In this document: one piece after another, positions 23,485-34,935 of the stretch | Numbering within the stretch: position 1 is the stretch's first letter | Layout of the letters: each line of letters starts with the position of its first letter | Assembly: GCA_017562135.1 (NCBI GenBank) | Contig: QEYB01000936.1 | Coordinates: forward strand, 496,001-560,000 | Source: Dipylidium caninum | Taxonomy: Eukaryota; Platyhelminthes; Cestoda; Cyclophyllidea; Dipylidiidae | Length of the DNA stretch: 64,000 bases | Direction: 5' to 3' | Notes under the pieces: generated by a model | The model's database searches: none | What the model saw: only the letters and a program-made list of their open reading frames with translations | Told to the model about the DNA's origin: nothing | Position numbers and translations under genes: made by a program

Positions 23485-25675
23485 CGATACAGTTCGCTGA
23501 TTTACTTACTTCCCACTTCGGTCCCATAACCATCGCGTACACAAACACAAGCACACACACAGACAGACAGACAGACAGACAGACTAAGAGAGACGCAGAG
23601 GGGATTGCCAGTGCAGAGCAGAACCCACGGATGATTCGGTTAGGTGATGCGCGCCCATCTCATGCATCATTTCACGACCACCTGCCACGACATAGAAGCA
23701 AATGGTCTACGCATGTCTGGACAACGTTTGAGCGTCCACGAGGCAACACCTACTTCCGTCCGCTGCTACTGCCTCGCCTCCAACACACCGCAACCACCGC
23801 CACCACCGTCACCACCACCACCACCACCAACGCCAGCGTCACTCCTCGTCCAGCCCCAACCACTTACTCTACTCCACCGCCTCCACGTCTGGCATACACG
23901 CTGTCGAGGCAGGACAGACTGTGACAACATCGCCAGCGGGCAACGAGGAGGATGGGAGAAAGGGGGCGAAGGAGGTCGACTCAATGATGGGTGGAGAGGC
24001 GAGTAGTGGGTCAGATGGAGGGAGAGGAGGATGACACTGTGGTGGAAGAAGTTCTTCGCCAAAGTCTGTGAATACCTCGACACCATGTGAATGCGGCGTG
24101 AGAAGCGTCAGTGGAGAGAAGAGCTGAGGGAGTTAAACAGCCCACCTGTGCAAGTCTGCGTCGCACGAGAGGTCGGCTGGTGTCAAATCGCTCACTCATC
24201 CACAGTCACCCGCACAAACGAAACCGACGCTTCTGCACCCACCAGCGACCTCCTTCCTCCTCTGTCCTCCAAAGCCACCCCACGCGACAACGGTTCAGCT
24301 GCACTTGCTTCCAACTCCACCTTCCAACATGCGAGCTGGCTGGCTGATTGACTGACGAAGACTCGTGGACTCCGTGAGGTCAAGCGATTCACCACGGGCG
24401 ACCGGACATTGGTGGAAGCCTTCGAACGGGTGCCCCGCATCTCATCTCCCCTGATGGATCGCGTGCAAACACTTCCTGCTTCACAAGACGCGCCTCGCGT
24501 GTCCGTTCATAAGTAAGAGGAGTGTTGAGGCCACGCCACGCCACGCCACGCCACGCCACGCTACTCGACGCATCGTCGCGCCAACCAACCGCACTTCAAG
24601 TCACTGCACTCCACTTCACAGTGAAGCACTGCCTCCCCCTTCACGCAACTGAACGTGTCAAGCGTGTCTCTGTGTCGTGCGTCCTCGCACCCACCAACGA
24701 GTACCACAACGCAGAACACAACCCATCAACCGTGCACGTTGTCACAAGTCGATCTCATGGCGTCTCCCTCCTCTGTGTCTAGCACTTGTTCCTTCCTTCC
24801 TTCCTTCCTTCCTTCCTTCGCTTTCTCCGCTTCACCTCGCCTCGCCTCGCCTCACCCTTCCCCTCTCCGCCTCGCCCTGCCCGCCCTGCAAACACCACCT
24901 CACAGCACACACCGCACTACGCCACGTGGGTCAACTCCCGACGCCTTCTCGTTGAATCCACCCCCCACACACCACCCGTTCGTCGGTCGAAGTAGCCTCT
25001 GTCAAACCTCCCCTCCTCTCCGCCTAAACACCGCCACGCAGACGATTCGACAAGAGGCGAGAATGTGAGGAGATAACATGTCTACAAACCGGTCTCCCCA
25101 CACACGCTGGCCGGCAGGGCCATCTTAAGTCGTGTCACACACGCGGACACACACACGGACACACTCACTCCTACCGCCTCTCCTCACCAGTCAGCAGGTC
25201 TTCAACTCCATTCAAACACTCGAAGAGCAACAAGGTAGAACGGAAGCACAACCAGCCTTGTGATTAGCACCGAAAGGACAGAGCGAATTCCTCTCACCTC
25301 GTTCACTCACTTGCCTCTCTCCTCCGACCCCCAGCTCCACATGCACATGCACATGCACATCCAACCGACTTCTCTTCGCCCACATCGCCACCCCCATCGC
25401 CCCTCCCCCTCCCCACACCACACCACACCACACCACCCACTCCACCCCACCCCCACCCAACCCTCCTCACCCCGACCCCATTGCCCCATTTTCACAACCA
25501 CCCACACGCGCACGACACTCGGACCGACAGCTTTATCGTGTTGGCCGGTAGAGAAGAGAAATCGCCTCATGCCAATCAGAGAATAGTGCCACAAACGGGT
25601 GATTGTTTTGTTGTTACTCCTGCCAGGCTAGTCATTGCTGCTCTCACCACGCGTCACAAATATGTGACGCCTGCC
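23485..25675 (-). repeat. Right arm of the 8.3-kb inverted-repeat structure (~2.19 kb)
   Basis: Reverse complement of 17356-19541. It contains expanded simple repeats relative to the left arm: (AGAC)n at 23562-23584 and six CCACG units at 24532-24560 where the left arm has two. It ends at GACGCCTGCC, beyond which the two flanks (GTCCGCGCC here, CTCTGTCCC on the other side) are unrelated. I saw no obvious target-site duplication. Confidence 0.92.
25652..25669. repeat. Palindromic terminal motif, right end
   Basis: CGTCACAAATATGTGACG, the inverted partner of 17362-17379, 6 bp inside the right end of the inverted repeat. Confidence 0.8.
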
Positions 25676-26272
25676 GTCCGCGCCCAATATTATATTTATA
25701 AAGTGAATCAGTTTAGTTGGTAGAGACAGCATTGTGCTGCTTAATTCTCTCTTCGAGCAGTGAAGAACTCTGAAATATTAACGTACGCACGAAGAATTGT
25801 CCACACTACTTAAATTCGTCATTCTCATGTTGTTTTGACACTCTTACAATGGAAAATCTGGTAACAATCTGCAATGGTCACTGCTATCAGTAAATACGTC
25901 TTTACCTCTGTCCGCGCAGAGCATTGGAAAACACCGTCTACGAGAAAAAAACCTTTTGATTGGAGAGAAGATGATAGCTAATCCTAGGCAATCCTCGAAG
26001 GCCCAAATGCACACGTGCGCCAATTTGATTAATGTAGAATACAATTACCCTTTAGGATATCTGCAGCCCAGGTGTGGGGAATGAAGAAGACACAAACAAT
26101 TGTATGATAGGCTACGAGTGTATTTTTGCTATCCGGTAGGCCTAACTTACTCGTAATTCTGAAACTGAAACTTCAAGGTTTATGATGTCTTAAGAAATGA
26201 CTACTTGAGCCTTCTAAATACAAATTCAGGAAACGTAAGCAATTAAATTACCCCCATCGTAAGCAACGTGGT
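25676..26272. other. Spacer between the inverted repeat and the FKBP-like gene
   Basis: No gene supported. It may hold a 3' exon or UTR of the FKBP-like gene, whose last exon contains an internal strong donor (GCC then GTGAGTTG). Confidence 0.4.
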
Positions 26273-27820
26273 CTAAGGCCTAAAGACGAGAAAGATTATT
26301 GTAAAATACAGCCCTCTCGGGCTTCCCTCCCAACTCACGGCAAATAGGCGGCCCTGTTTTCGTAGCTCCGTGGCCCTCTTGAGGAATGCCAACCGAACGT
26401 GTTCATATTCATCGCGTTTTTGTGTAACTAATAATTCCTTCCATTCAGAGACTGATTTCTCCACCATGTCGGCACGAGACCCCTTCGACTTCAATTTGTA
26501 TATTGCCCTTTGAGCAGTCGAAATTGCCTCCGAGTAATTCTTTAACTGTGCTTGAGCCTGTAAGGAAACGTCGATAGTTTTATCCACTGTTATGCAAAGC
26601 AGAAACTGGCATAAGGTTTAGAAGGTATTAAAGATTTAAATGAGTTCATAAACGGAATGAACGTTATTCGCTCGCATCGTAGTAACGTATCTACCTGGGC
26701 CATTCGATAAAGGGCTTTCGCATTGTCCGCATCCACCTTAAGTGCTTTTTCACATATTCCAATACAATGGCGCATCAACGTCTCAACGCTAACCAACTGG
26801 TGATCGGATCGCGAGGTGACGCGTTCCGGCTGGGCGACAATTTTGAGGAGGCAGAGAGCAGCATTGGTGAGGAGGTGAAGGTATAATTGTTGCGCGCCTG
26901 CATCTACTGGATGTTGTGAGAAGTGGGCAGCTGGTTTCACGCTGACACTGCCTTCTAGGCATTGAAGTCCACATTTGTACGCATGAAGGGCACGGCTAAA
27001 ATTTTCATCCTACTCAAAAAGGTGAAAGTAAAACAGTAAGAGACATACAAATAAGAACGAAAAATAAAGAAAAATGGTATGAACAATTAAAAAGACACAA
27101 AGTCTACTACGGAAAACCAGAAAATAAGACAATTCTTAAAAAGGTAACAAGACCAAACAGGTAAACGGAAAACGCACAACTCGAATGCTCTCGAAATCTT
27201 GGTTAGCGAAGTGACCTAGTGACGTTCGAAATGAGAGGATTGTCGTAAAAAGTTGAATATGCGGATAGAGTGGATTGCGAAATAATTTGCCCAATCGTAT
27301 TTAGTAATAAAGGAGAAAAATCGACTTAACATCTGCTACCGAAATATGCATAAAGAACGTTTAATTAGACCACGAATCATAAGATACCGACAACAGACCT
27401 GTAGCAGTTCATTGCCACGAATTTTGCATGTGGAGGCAATAGCAATCTTCTCTTTTTCTGTCATGTTCCAAACCTCTTTCACCTTTAATTGGAGAAAGTC
27501 GATGAAAGTTAATAATTTACCCTCTTTAGTTGTACTAGATTTAGACCTAGAACAGCTTCCGTGTCACTATCCCCGTCAACGCGAAAAAAACTCTTGTCTT
27601 CTTTACTCATTGATACCAAATCGATAGGAAGGTACTTAGGACTGTGTAGCGACAGCATTTCGAGAGCATCATCAATTATTTGCGGGAACCCTGACTTCTT
27701 AGCTGAGCCAACACAAAATGTTAGTGTGTCCTCATAGAGAGAAGAATTTTTAATGGTTAAGGAACACTTAACCGTGACAAGATCGAACTCCCCCACGATA
27801 TCACGAGCTCCAATACGCAT
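26273..27820 (-). CDS. FKBP/AIP-like immunophilin with TPR domain
   Basis: Probable Hsp90-type co-chaperone of the immunophilin family. Four exons on the minus strand: 27820-27521, 27482-27399, 27009-26695, 26557-26273. All junctions are in phase 0, giving 327 aa. Residues 1-100 resemble a degenerate FKBP domain (the block VKCSLTIKNSSLYEDTLTF to GLNLVQLKR). Residues 101-128 are the typical immunophilin linker and first TPR helix (VKEVWNMTEKEK, IRGNELLQ). TPR helices follow (CEKALKVDADNAKALYRMAQ; AQLKNYSEAISTAQRAI) and then a charged helix. The first intron is only 38 nt. A stop codon lies just upstream of the ATG, but TCTAG there could also be an acceptor, so a further N-terminal exon is possible. 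A strong donor near the end of the last exon could lead to an alternative C-terminus. Candidate relatives are AIP, FKBP4/5 and FKBP6; I cannot decide between them. Confidence 0.82.
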
Positions 27821-29282
27821 AATGCGCTAGACAATTCGAGGCACACGATGTCAGAAGAACGCCGTCGACCTTGAAAAGGTTGAAATGATAAATAACAACA
27901 TAGTTTTGCAGATGTATGGCGCCGCAAAGTTAGAAGAGCACTGAAAGTGCCAAAATTACCAATTTTGTTTTAGTTCGGAGTGGCGTGTTTTTAAATTTTC
28001 CACGAACATAGAATGTTTAAGAAGGCATTTCGTGCAAAATTTCGGCCTTAACAAAAAGCCATTAAATGCAGCATAACTTGGTAATTCCACTGCCTTTGTT
28101 GCGTTTGTTGCATTTTGTTGAAATATTAATTGTATTTTCGTATTATAAAGACCAATTCATTCTTCTTAACCACTCTCTGACTTGTGAACTTATAAACTTG
28201 TTGTGGTAGTACTACACCCATTTGAAATTTTTACTGTCCCGTCATTCTTAGATATTTTAGTGAATAACACACCATTACCCCTCATGAAAAACATTTCTTT
28301 AAGTAGTCCATATATCATCAGCGAGTGCCCCGAATTTTTTTCGAATGGGAATTACAGCCCTTTCGGGATTCGTACGCGTGGTTGTGCAGTTTATCAAAAA
28401 CTCGACGTATGTTCTTCCATACCTGTCATGATAGGGGGCGTCCATCACGGCTTTTTCAAATTACCAAACCACAATTTGTTCTTTATTTTGTCGAAATCCT
28501 GATCTTCATTCATTCCTGTCTTAGTTGCTTGAATTGTAATACTTTTAACTGCGTTTCGTCTTTTCCTCAACTCGCTTTCCGTAATTATCTCAACCGATAA
28601 CACTCGTTCTCTCTTTGCTGCTCCTTTGCAATCGCTTTATGAGCTTTTCTTAATAAACCAAATTCTCCTCAATTTGCCAGATCATTTTGCATTCCTTCAT
28701 ATTCTCGTAACTACTATCTCCGGGAGCATCTCCCTTGTCAGCTAATTTTAATCGTACACAGATCTTTTGAATTTCAGGATTTTATTTTTTTGTATCATTT
28801 TTCCAGCAATCTTTTCGAATAGGATTAAACGCCGTCTTTCCTCTGATTATCTTCAATCTGTGTCTGGATTATAACTTTCACCGTGTCCTATTGCGGGGTC
28901 AGCAATATCTGCCCTATTGTGTCTCCACTGCGCCAGAAGTTCTCCAACTATGGAAATCGGCAAGTGCCTTATGGATCTCGGGTCCAGACCCAGTGAGTCA
29001 TGATTCGTAATATTCATTTTTGGGCAACACGCGCCTCGCACTCGTCCGACGATTCCATCCACTTTGCCCACCCCTCTTGCACGCACGCGTTACCATATCG
29101 ATTGGCCATTGGCTGTTCCACTAACTGCTGATTGGCCAGCCATCAATGCGCACAAAATCGCAGTTAACCAATCATCTGCCTGGCACAACAATAGTCTTTC
29201 CTCATGACCTTGCCCGATTTCATTCAATTGCAAGTTCCTATTCTGATTGTATCATATTTAAAGAGGACAAATCTTCTCCCAG
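27821..29282. other. Divergent intergenic region between the FKBP-like gene and SARM1
   Basis: The two genes point away from each other. The DNA is AT-rich in the middle. Nothing coding was recognised. Promoters of both genes presumably lie at the two ends. Confidence 0.5.
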
Positions 29283-32200
29283 TTGTTCGGGGAGCCAAAA
29301 ACCACCTCCGTGATTTGGAGTTTTTCGGATCTAAGCTCCATCTCGAATGCAACGCCAAACATGGAAAACTCTCGTCTACAACAACGTCACAGTTCATCCT
29401 TGTCATCAGCAACTTCTGCAAGGTCTGTTAAAACATCAAAGACAGTTGCCACCTCTTCTATGACATTAGATGGAATGAAAACTGTATCTGTTCGTTCTAC
29501 CTCAGCCAGCACCACAAAGAGCAGTTTTTCAGGTAGTACCACAGGTATCAGCAGTAGAATGATCGAGGACTCCTCGAAGTTAGTGGAAAATATTTCCGAG
29601 ATGCGTAATCTCTTCCAACAGAGCAATGTCTCCGAGTCGCTTTTGGAACAAATGGAACATCATTGCCAGGTAACTGTCCACATTTTTGACTAATGGGTTC
29701 ACGATTTGTCTTCTAACATCCTGAGAACTAATTCACATTCTGTTAATTATTTGTTAACATTTGTGGGAATACACCTTTCTTAATTCGTGATTGGTTGCTC
29801 AATTATGCACCTGTTTGTTGATTGGCTCGTTTTTTAGTCTCAACGATTTTATGACAAAAAAATTGGAACTTAAGAAATACGTTTTCAACTCTCATATCCC
29901 ATATGAAAGCGGGCTTTTCTTATGTGCCTTCATGGTTGCCCCGGGGAAAATAACCGCTTGCACGGTGGGCAATATGATCAAGTTATTTGTTGACGTTGTA
30001 CGTTCCACTGTCTATGCGACATTTGGTGTTCCATGCAGTTGGGAATATCATGCACCAGATGGTAACTACGCGGACACGGAATTTAATCTAAACAACGCCA
30101 GTGCTAATCGTGAGATATTTCGTGGATTTCGCCTCCTGCGCGAAGGCATCTACGTAACAAGGCCAGCCCGTATTGTGGCGGAGGGGAAGATTGAAAAGTG
30201 GCGTTAGTGGTGTAGCGGGGGGTGGGCAATTCGGGAAAGAAGAAGAAGAAGAGAGCAAAAGGTAGCAAAGAAGGATGTAGGAAGAAAGTAGAGCGAAGTG
30301 CGCGGGCACTCGGCAGTTCATTTAATCTCTTGCCTCTACGCAGTTAAAATACTGCTGCCACTGTTTCTACTACTAGTGCAGAAAAACACCATTTTTTTCT
30401 CATGTCTTCCAGAGTTTGGAGACCTTCCTACCGCCGACATGTAGACAGGCGGAACCTTTTTTCACCGCCAGAAATAGTCAACTGATTCGCTCCACCTCGA
30501 ACGAGATCGGATGCCGTTTCAAGCAGGTCAAACGACGGACAAATCTCGCCTACCTACGTCTACTCCGACAAGTAGGCATTTTAAGTTTAAGAGTATTTGA
30601 ACGAGTCTCGTGAATGGCATCTTTCCACCTCATTCATTTTTATTCACTTTTTTACTGAACCAAATGATACAGACTGTTGGATGTTCCATTACACCAACAT
30701 TCCCAGTCCTCGTTTCTTCTGTTCCTACCCGCCTACAGTCTGTCTGTCTGTCTGTCTGCTTATCTGTGGCTGTTTGTGCCTGTTTCTCCGTAAATCCCCT
30801 AATGCAGTTGAGTTGACTCGAAGTGAACCCCTCAATTTGTGCAGTTAATCAACGAAATGGGTCTCGACGCCGCGCTCAGCAGTCCCGTCGGTGTCCCCAT
30901 CCTCGAAGCCTTCTGTGCCTGTCCCATCTCCGAGTCCACGCGACTCGAAACCTCCCTGACTGACGGCACTGCAAATGCCCCAGCTACCATTGCGACACTG
31001 AGCAACCTACAAGAACCCGGGGACAAACTCAGCCAGGCTGTCCGACTGCTGATGGCCCGAGGCAAGAACGCGGTGGTGGATCAGAGTTAAACAGCGAATT
31101 CATCGCGCTTATTGAGAGTAGGTTCTCTCTGCACCATCATTTTCAAAGACTAATAATGAAGGGGCAGGTAGGAAAGCCTGCACCAGATGCTTAAAGAGAA
31201 TGGAGAGGTGAAAGGGCCTCTTAGCCATCATCTCCAATTCTAACAGCCCATTTCGGCCTCCTTGGAACCGTGGAAGGTGGAAACTAAACGACAAAATATC
31301 GTCACATTTGTCTATCCATGAGATATACATGAAGACTGCTTTAGCAGAATGGAAATAAAACACTGACACTCCGACATCCTGCCACAAAATTTTTCGACTA
31401 GGTTTGGACTGTTTTTTTAAATTTGCATCTCTGTGGTAGGAATTTTGTGTTTTTGCACAATCTCACCCCAAATAGGCCAGTTGTCTCACTTAACGGACAG
31501 CCGAAATGTCCATGCAAAAATGTTACTAAGGTGATTTTGCACAGACCGGAACTTTAAGACGAAGGTAAAATTGGTCATTTTGGCGTGTCACACACTTCCG
31601 CCAGGTAGTTGGACGGGTGGAGGACTTTCGGTTCTTCCCGATCGGTGCCTGTGTTCCCTGCCGATGAGAAATAAAATCCGGAGGTCTCATCTAATTTTGT
31701 GTGGCCACTCGCCTGTCATTGCTGGAGACATCGACTTGTTTTGTGACACTCTCGTCTTTTTCTCGCCTTAGAATTGACGAATTACAATGAGAATACCTGT
31801 CAAGATGTGATTGAGGAGGGCGGGTTAGACTACGTCTTCCAAGCCTGTCGGTCGCAAGATACCGAGGCTGTGAAGAACGCAGTACTCTCCATGGTAAATC
31901 TGCTTCATCGTGTGGGCAGAGATCACCAGTATGAGATGGTGCGAAGGAACACTTTCGCCTGGCTCTTCCTCCTCGCCCTCAACCCGAGTGAGGAGATCCA
32001 GTACTACGCCTTCCTCATTGTCACCATCCTCTCCAATAATCGGTGAGCCTTACATCACGGAAATGTGTTCGTCGTCCACCTAGTTGGCTTGTCGATCTTG
32101 TTCGGGGTGAGGTAAACTGGGAGGTAATGCCATTTGTCATTGGCAGCTGTCATGGGCTGTGCACCTGAATGATCACTAAGGGTGATGATATGGCCCCTGC

Positions 32201-34935
32201 CAAAGGCTTCTAGGGCCGTGAAAGTCAGTAAGCTTATGACACCAACAAAGTTAAAGTGCGTTTTGTGACAACTGACCGTATTTCAGTTTCCGTTTATGTT
32301 CGTTCATTTCAAAACACTCTACTGAAAAACTTATCAGTAGTTTATGAAATTGGTGTGGAAAAGAGTCGCGACTGGGTGATGCTGACGGCAACCTTCAGGC
32401 ATCTGTCTTTTCAAAATCACATCGAAACGGTTTACTGTTAAGTAGCATTTCCATCTCTCAGATTGTAGCGTCCTCATTCCGCCCTGCATCTCGTTGGCGC
32501 AGACGAGGGCGCTGATTGTTGTGCTACTGAAATTACTCTCAGTAAACTTGTCTTAAAGTCTGTACTAAATGCATACGACCAACTTTGCTGATACGCTCAG
32601 CACACGGATATACACTCAAAACCTGTTAAATGCCTTTCCATTGCTCCCCTTTTATCAAGCTTCCCGCACCAAATAACGCAGTGAAAATCTTTGGTTAAAA
32701 ACGTAGACCCCCTTGGAGAAAACATCCCCCTGCTATTCTACCGTAAATTATTGCAGTACGATAATTAGTCTGTTTTGGTAGATAATTGCGACTAAAGCGT
32801 ACTACGACGTAAAATAGCTCGGTTTCGTGTGTCCCATTCCAGCACTCTCAGTCAATGGGGGATTCGGTCAAGGTGGGGAGGGAACGTAATGCTCCCAATG
32901 GGAAATAATTGGCGAACTTTACGCTGTCCTCCCTGTCGTGACCTTTCTGAATCACATTTCGAATGCTGACGGTTTACGCTGTCAATAGGGAGTTGGACGC
33001 AGTCCTGGACCGCTCCCAGCTAATCAGTCTCATGATTCCTTTCGTCAAACGTCACAATGTCTGTGAATTCGCGAGTCGACACTTCAATGACCAGACGCCC
33101 TTCTTCTCAGAGGACTGGCTCCTCTTCATTCTCCCCGCCTTAACCTCAGAAACTCACGCAGAAGTGCAGGCATTCGCAGCCTTCCATTTCGCTGTGGCTG
33201 CTCAACTCAAAAACAACTTCCTCCAGGACCTCAGTCCTTCCAGTGTGAGAATTATTTACTATACTTAAATTGCAATAAGCAAATTACTTTGTAATGCCTT
33301 GCAATTCCCCCACCTCCCAATGCAGAGAGCACAAGTGGAATCAGCTCTCGTCCAAGTCTCGGGATTGAAACGGGAGCCTACATGGAAGTTGGCTGCCCTC
33401 GCCCTGAACACCGTGGGTTCAAAGGTGCCGAGGGCGCTCTCACTCCACGTGTTTTCATGGCCAGTGGAAGACGTTTGTCTGTTGGATGACCAGGGTAGGC
33501 TGAAAGTGGTCATTTTCACCTTTGCTTATTCTTTAGGAGGGCTTCGAGGCTGCCGCGGAAGTGTGCAAATCCCTCCAAATTGACGGTGACATTTTACTCG
33601 GTCTGACTGAGAAGGAGTTGGAGGAGGGATTGGGCATTAAGAACTGCATAGCCAAACGCAGGTAAATAAATGTTCGCCCTTCACTAAATGTCCCCTCGAG
33701 AATGGGTTACCCAGTGTTATTTAACCTGCTACATCTCCGTGAAAACAGATTCATGCGTCAATTGTGTCATCTCAAGTGTATGGCGAATTATTCACTGATC
33801 GACCCGACCGGAGTGGCGGACTTCCTCACAGAAGCCTCCAATGACTTCATTGAATCAAACGCAGTGACAGATGAGAGGTTGGATGTGAATGAGAGGAGAT
33901 CGCCGCGGTTGAAAAATTCCATCGCCTCCACACCCATCGGCGTGGCCTCGGGCATCTCGATGGGCCTGCTCACACAGTACACCTACAATCTCCTGCGTCA
34001 TGGAATTACCCGCCAGAGGTTGTTAGAACTGACAGAGGAGGATTTGCAAACAACTTGCAATATCTCCGATGCCATTCACCGACGACAGCTGTTGAAGGCA
34101 GTAAAGAAGGCGTGTAGGTGGAGACCTTTGCATTTTTAGTCTTCCTTCCCCCTTCCCGTTTTCATTCATCCTCTGATGTCCATCCACATTCACAAATCGC
34201 CCTCTCCTCCATCCATTCAGCCAGTAGGAGAGGCGTCGCCCGTGGCAGTGCGGAGAATCGCATCGACTTTTTCATTTCTTATCGTCGCTCCAACGGCACA
34301 CATCTCGCGAGTCTGGTGAAGACTTTACTGCAATTACGAAAGTATCGTGTCTTCTTAGACATCGAACGACTTAAGGGGGGCCGATTCGATCACAAGCTTA
34401 TGGATTCCATCAAACGGTCGGACAATTTCATCTTGGTTCTCACGGAGGGGGCGCTGGATCGGTGCACAACAGAGGGGAACATGGATTGGGTTCGAAGGGT
34501 GAGTAGCAAGAACTCCTCAGTGTGGCGTGAAATTTGGTCTCCAAACTTAGGACACTAACGACTCCTCGGCTACAATTAGTGTGGTAAATTGTCCAACGCA
34601 GAGCAGCCTCGTGACCTCTCCCCTTAATGATTATTTCTTGTAAAGGAGATTACATGCGCCCTGGAGAACAACTGTCACATCATTCCCCTCTCCGATCGTT
34701 TCGACTGGGGCAACACGGACACCCTGCCCGAGGATATCCGCGCTATTACGAAATTTAACTCAGTCCAGTTAGTCTTCCCTACACAATGGCTCCTCTGTTT
34801 TTCTGTAGTGCCCATTTATTTGCGTTTTTTGGCACTATTTTTTCTAGATGGACACCGGAGCTGGAAGAGGGCTGTATCGACCGTATCATCGAGTTTATGC
34901 GGCAGAACGCGCACAACGAGGATGGGCAAAAATGA
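29283..34935 (+). CDS. SARM1: SARM1/TIR-1: NAD+ hydrolase with ARM, SAM and TIR domains
   Basis: SARM1 drives axon degeneration by cleaving NAD+. Exons: 29283-29669 (Ser/Thr-rich N-terminus; ATG at 29283 or 29361), 30413-30526 or -30571, 30845-31085, 31772-32042, 32989-33244, 33326-33493, 33537-33661, 33749-34113, 34221-34498, 34646-34767, 34848-34935. ARM repeats include NTCQDVIEEGGLDYVFQAC and WLFLLALNPSEE. SAM1 (SWPVEDV to LTEKELEEGLGI) and SAM2 (YTYNLLRHGI to LTEEDLQ) follow. The TIR domain shows IDFFISYRRSNG, VFLDIERLKGGRFDHKLM and NFILVLTEGALDRC. It keeps the DW-x3-E motif (DWVRRE), equivalent to human W638 and the catalytic E642, split by an intron. It ends WTPELEEGCIDRIIEFMRQ. Part of the ARM region between 31085 and 31772 appears short or divergent. 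The 33493/33537 junction needs a one-base adjustment. Confidence 0.93.
30739..30758. repeat. (TCTG)n microsatellite in a SARM1 intron
   Basis: About five TCTG units between two SARM1 exons. Confidence 0.85.

Noticed and set aside
24522..25594. Matching low-complexity frames in the right arm
   Set aside because: Same reason: repeat-driven translations (TPPHP- and SFLPSFLP-like) that differ between arms through frameshifts.
17356..25675. Maverick/Polinton, retrotransposon or viral element as the identity of the large inverted repeat
   Set aside because: No polymerase, integrase, capsid, protease or transposase motif was seen in the arms or loop.
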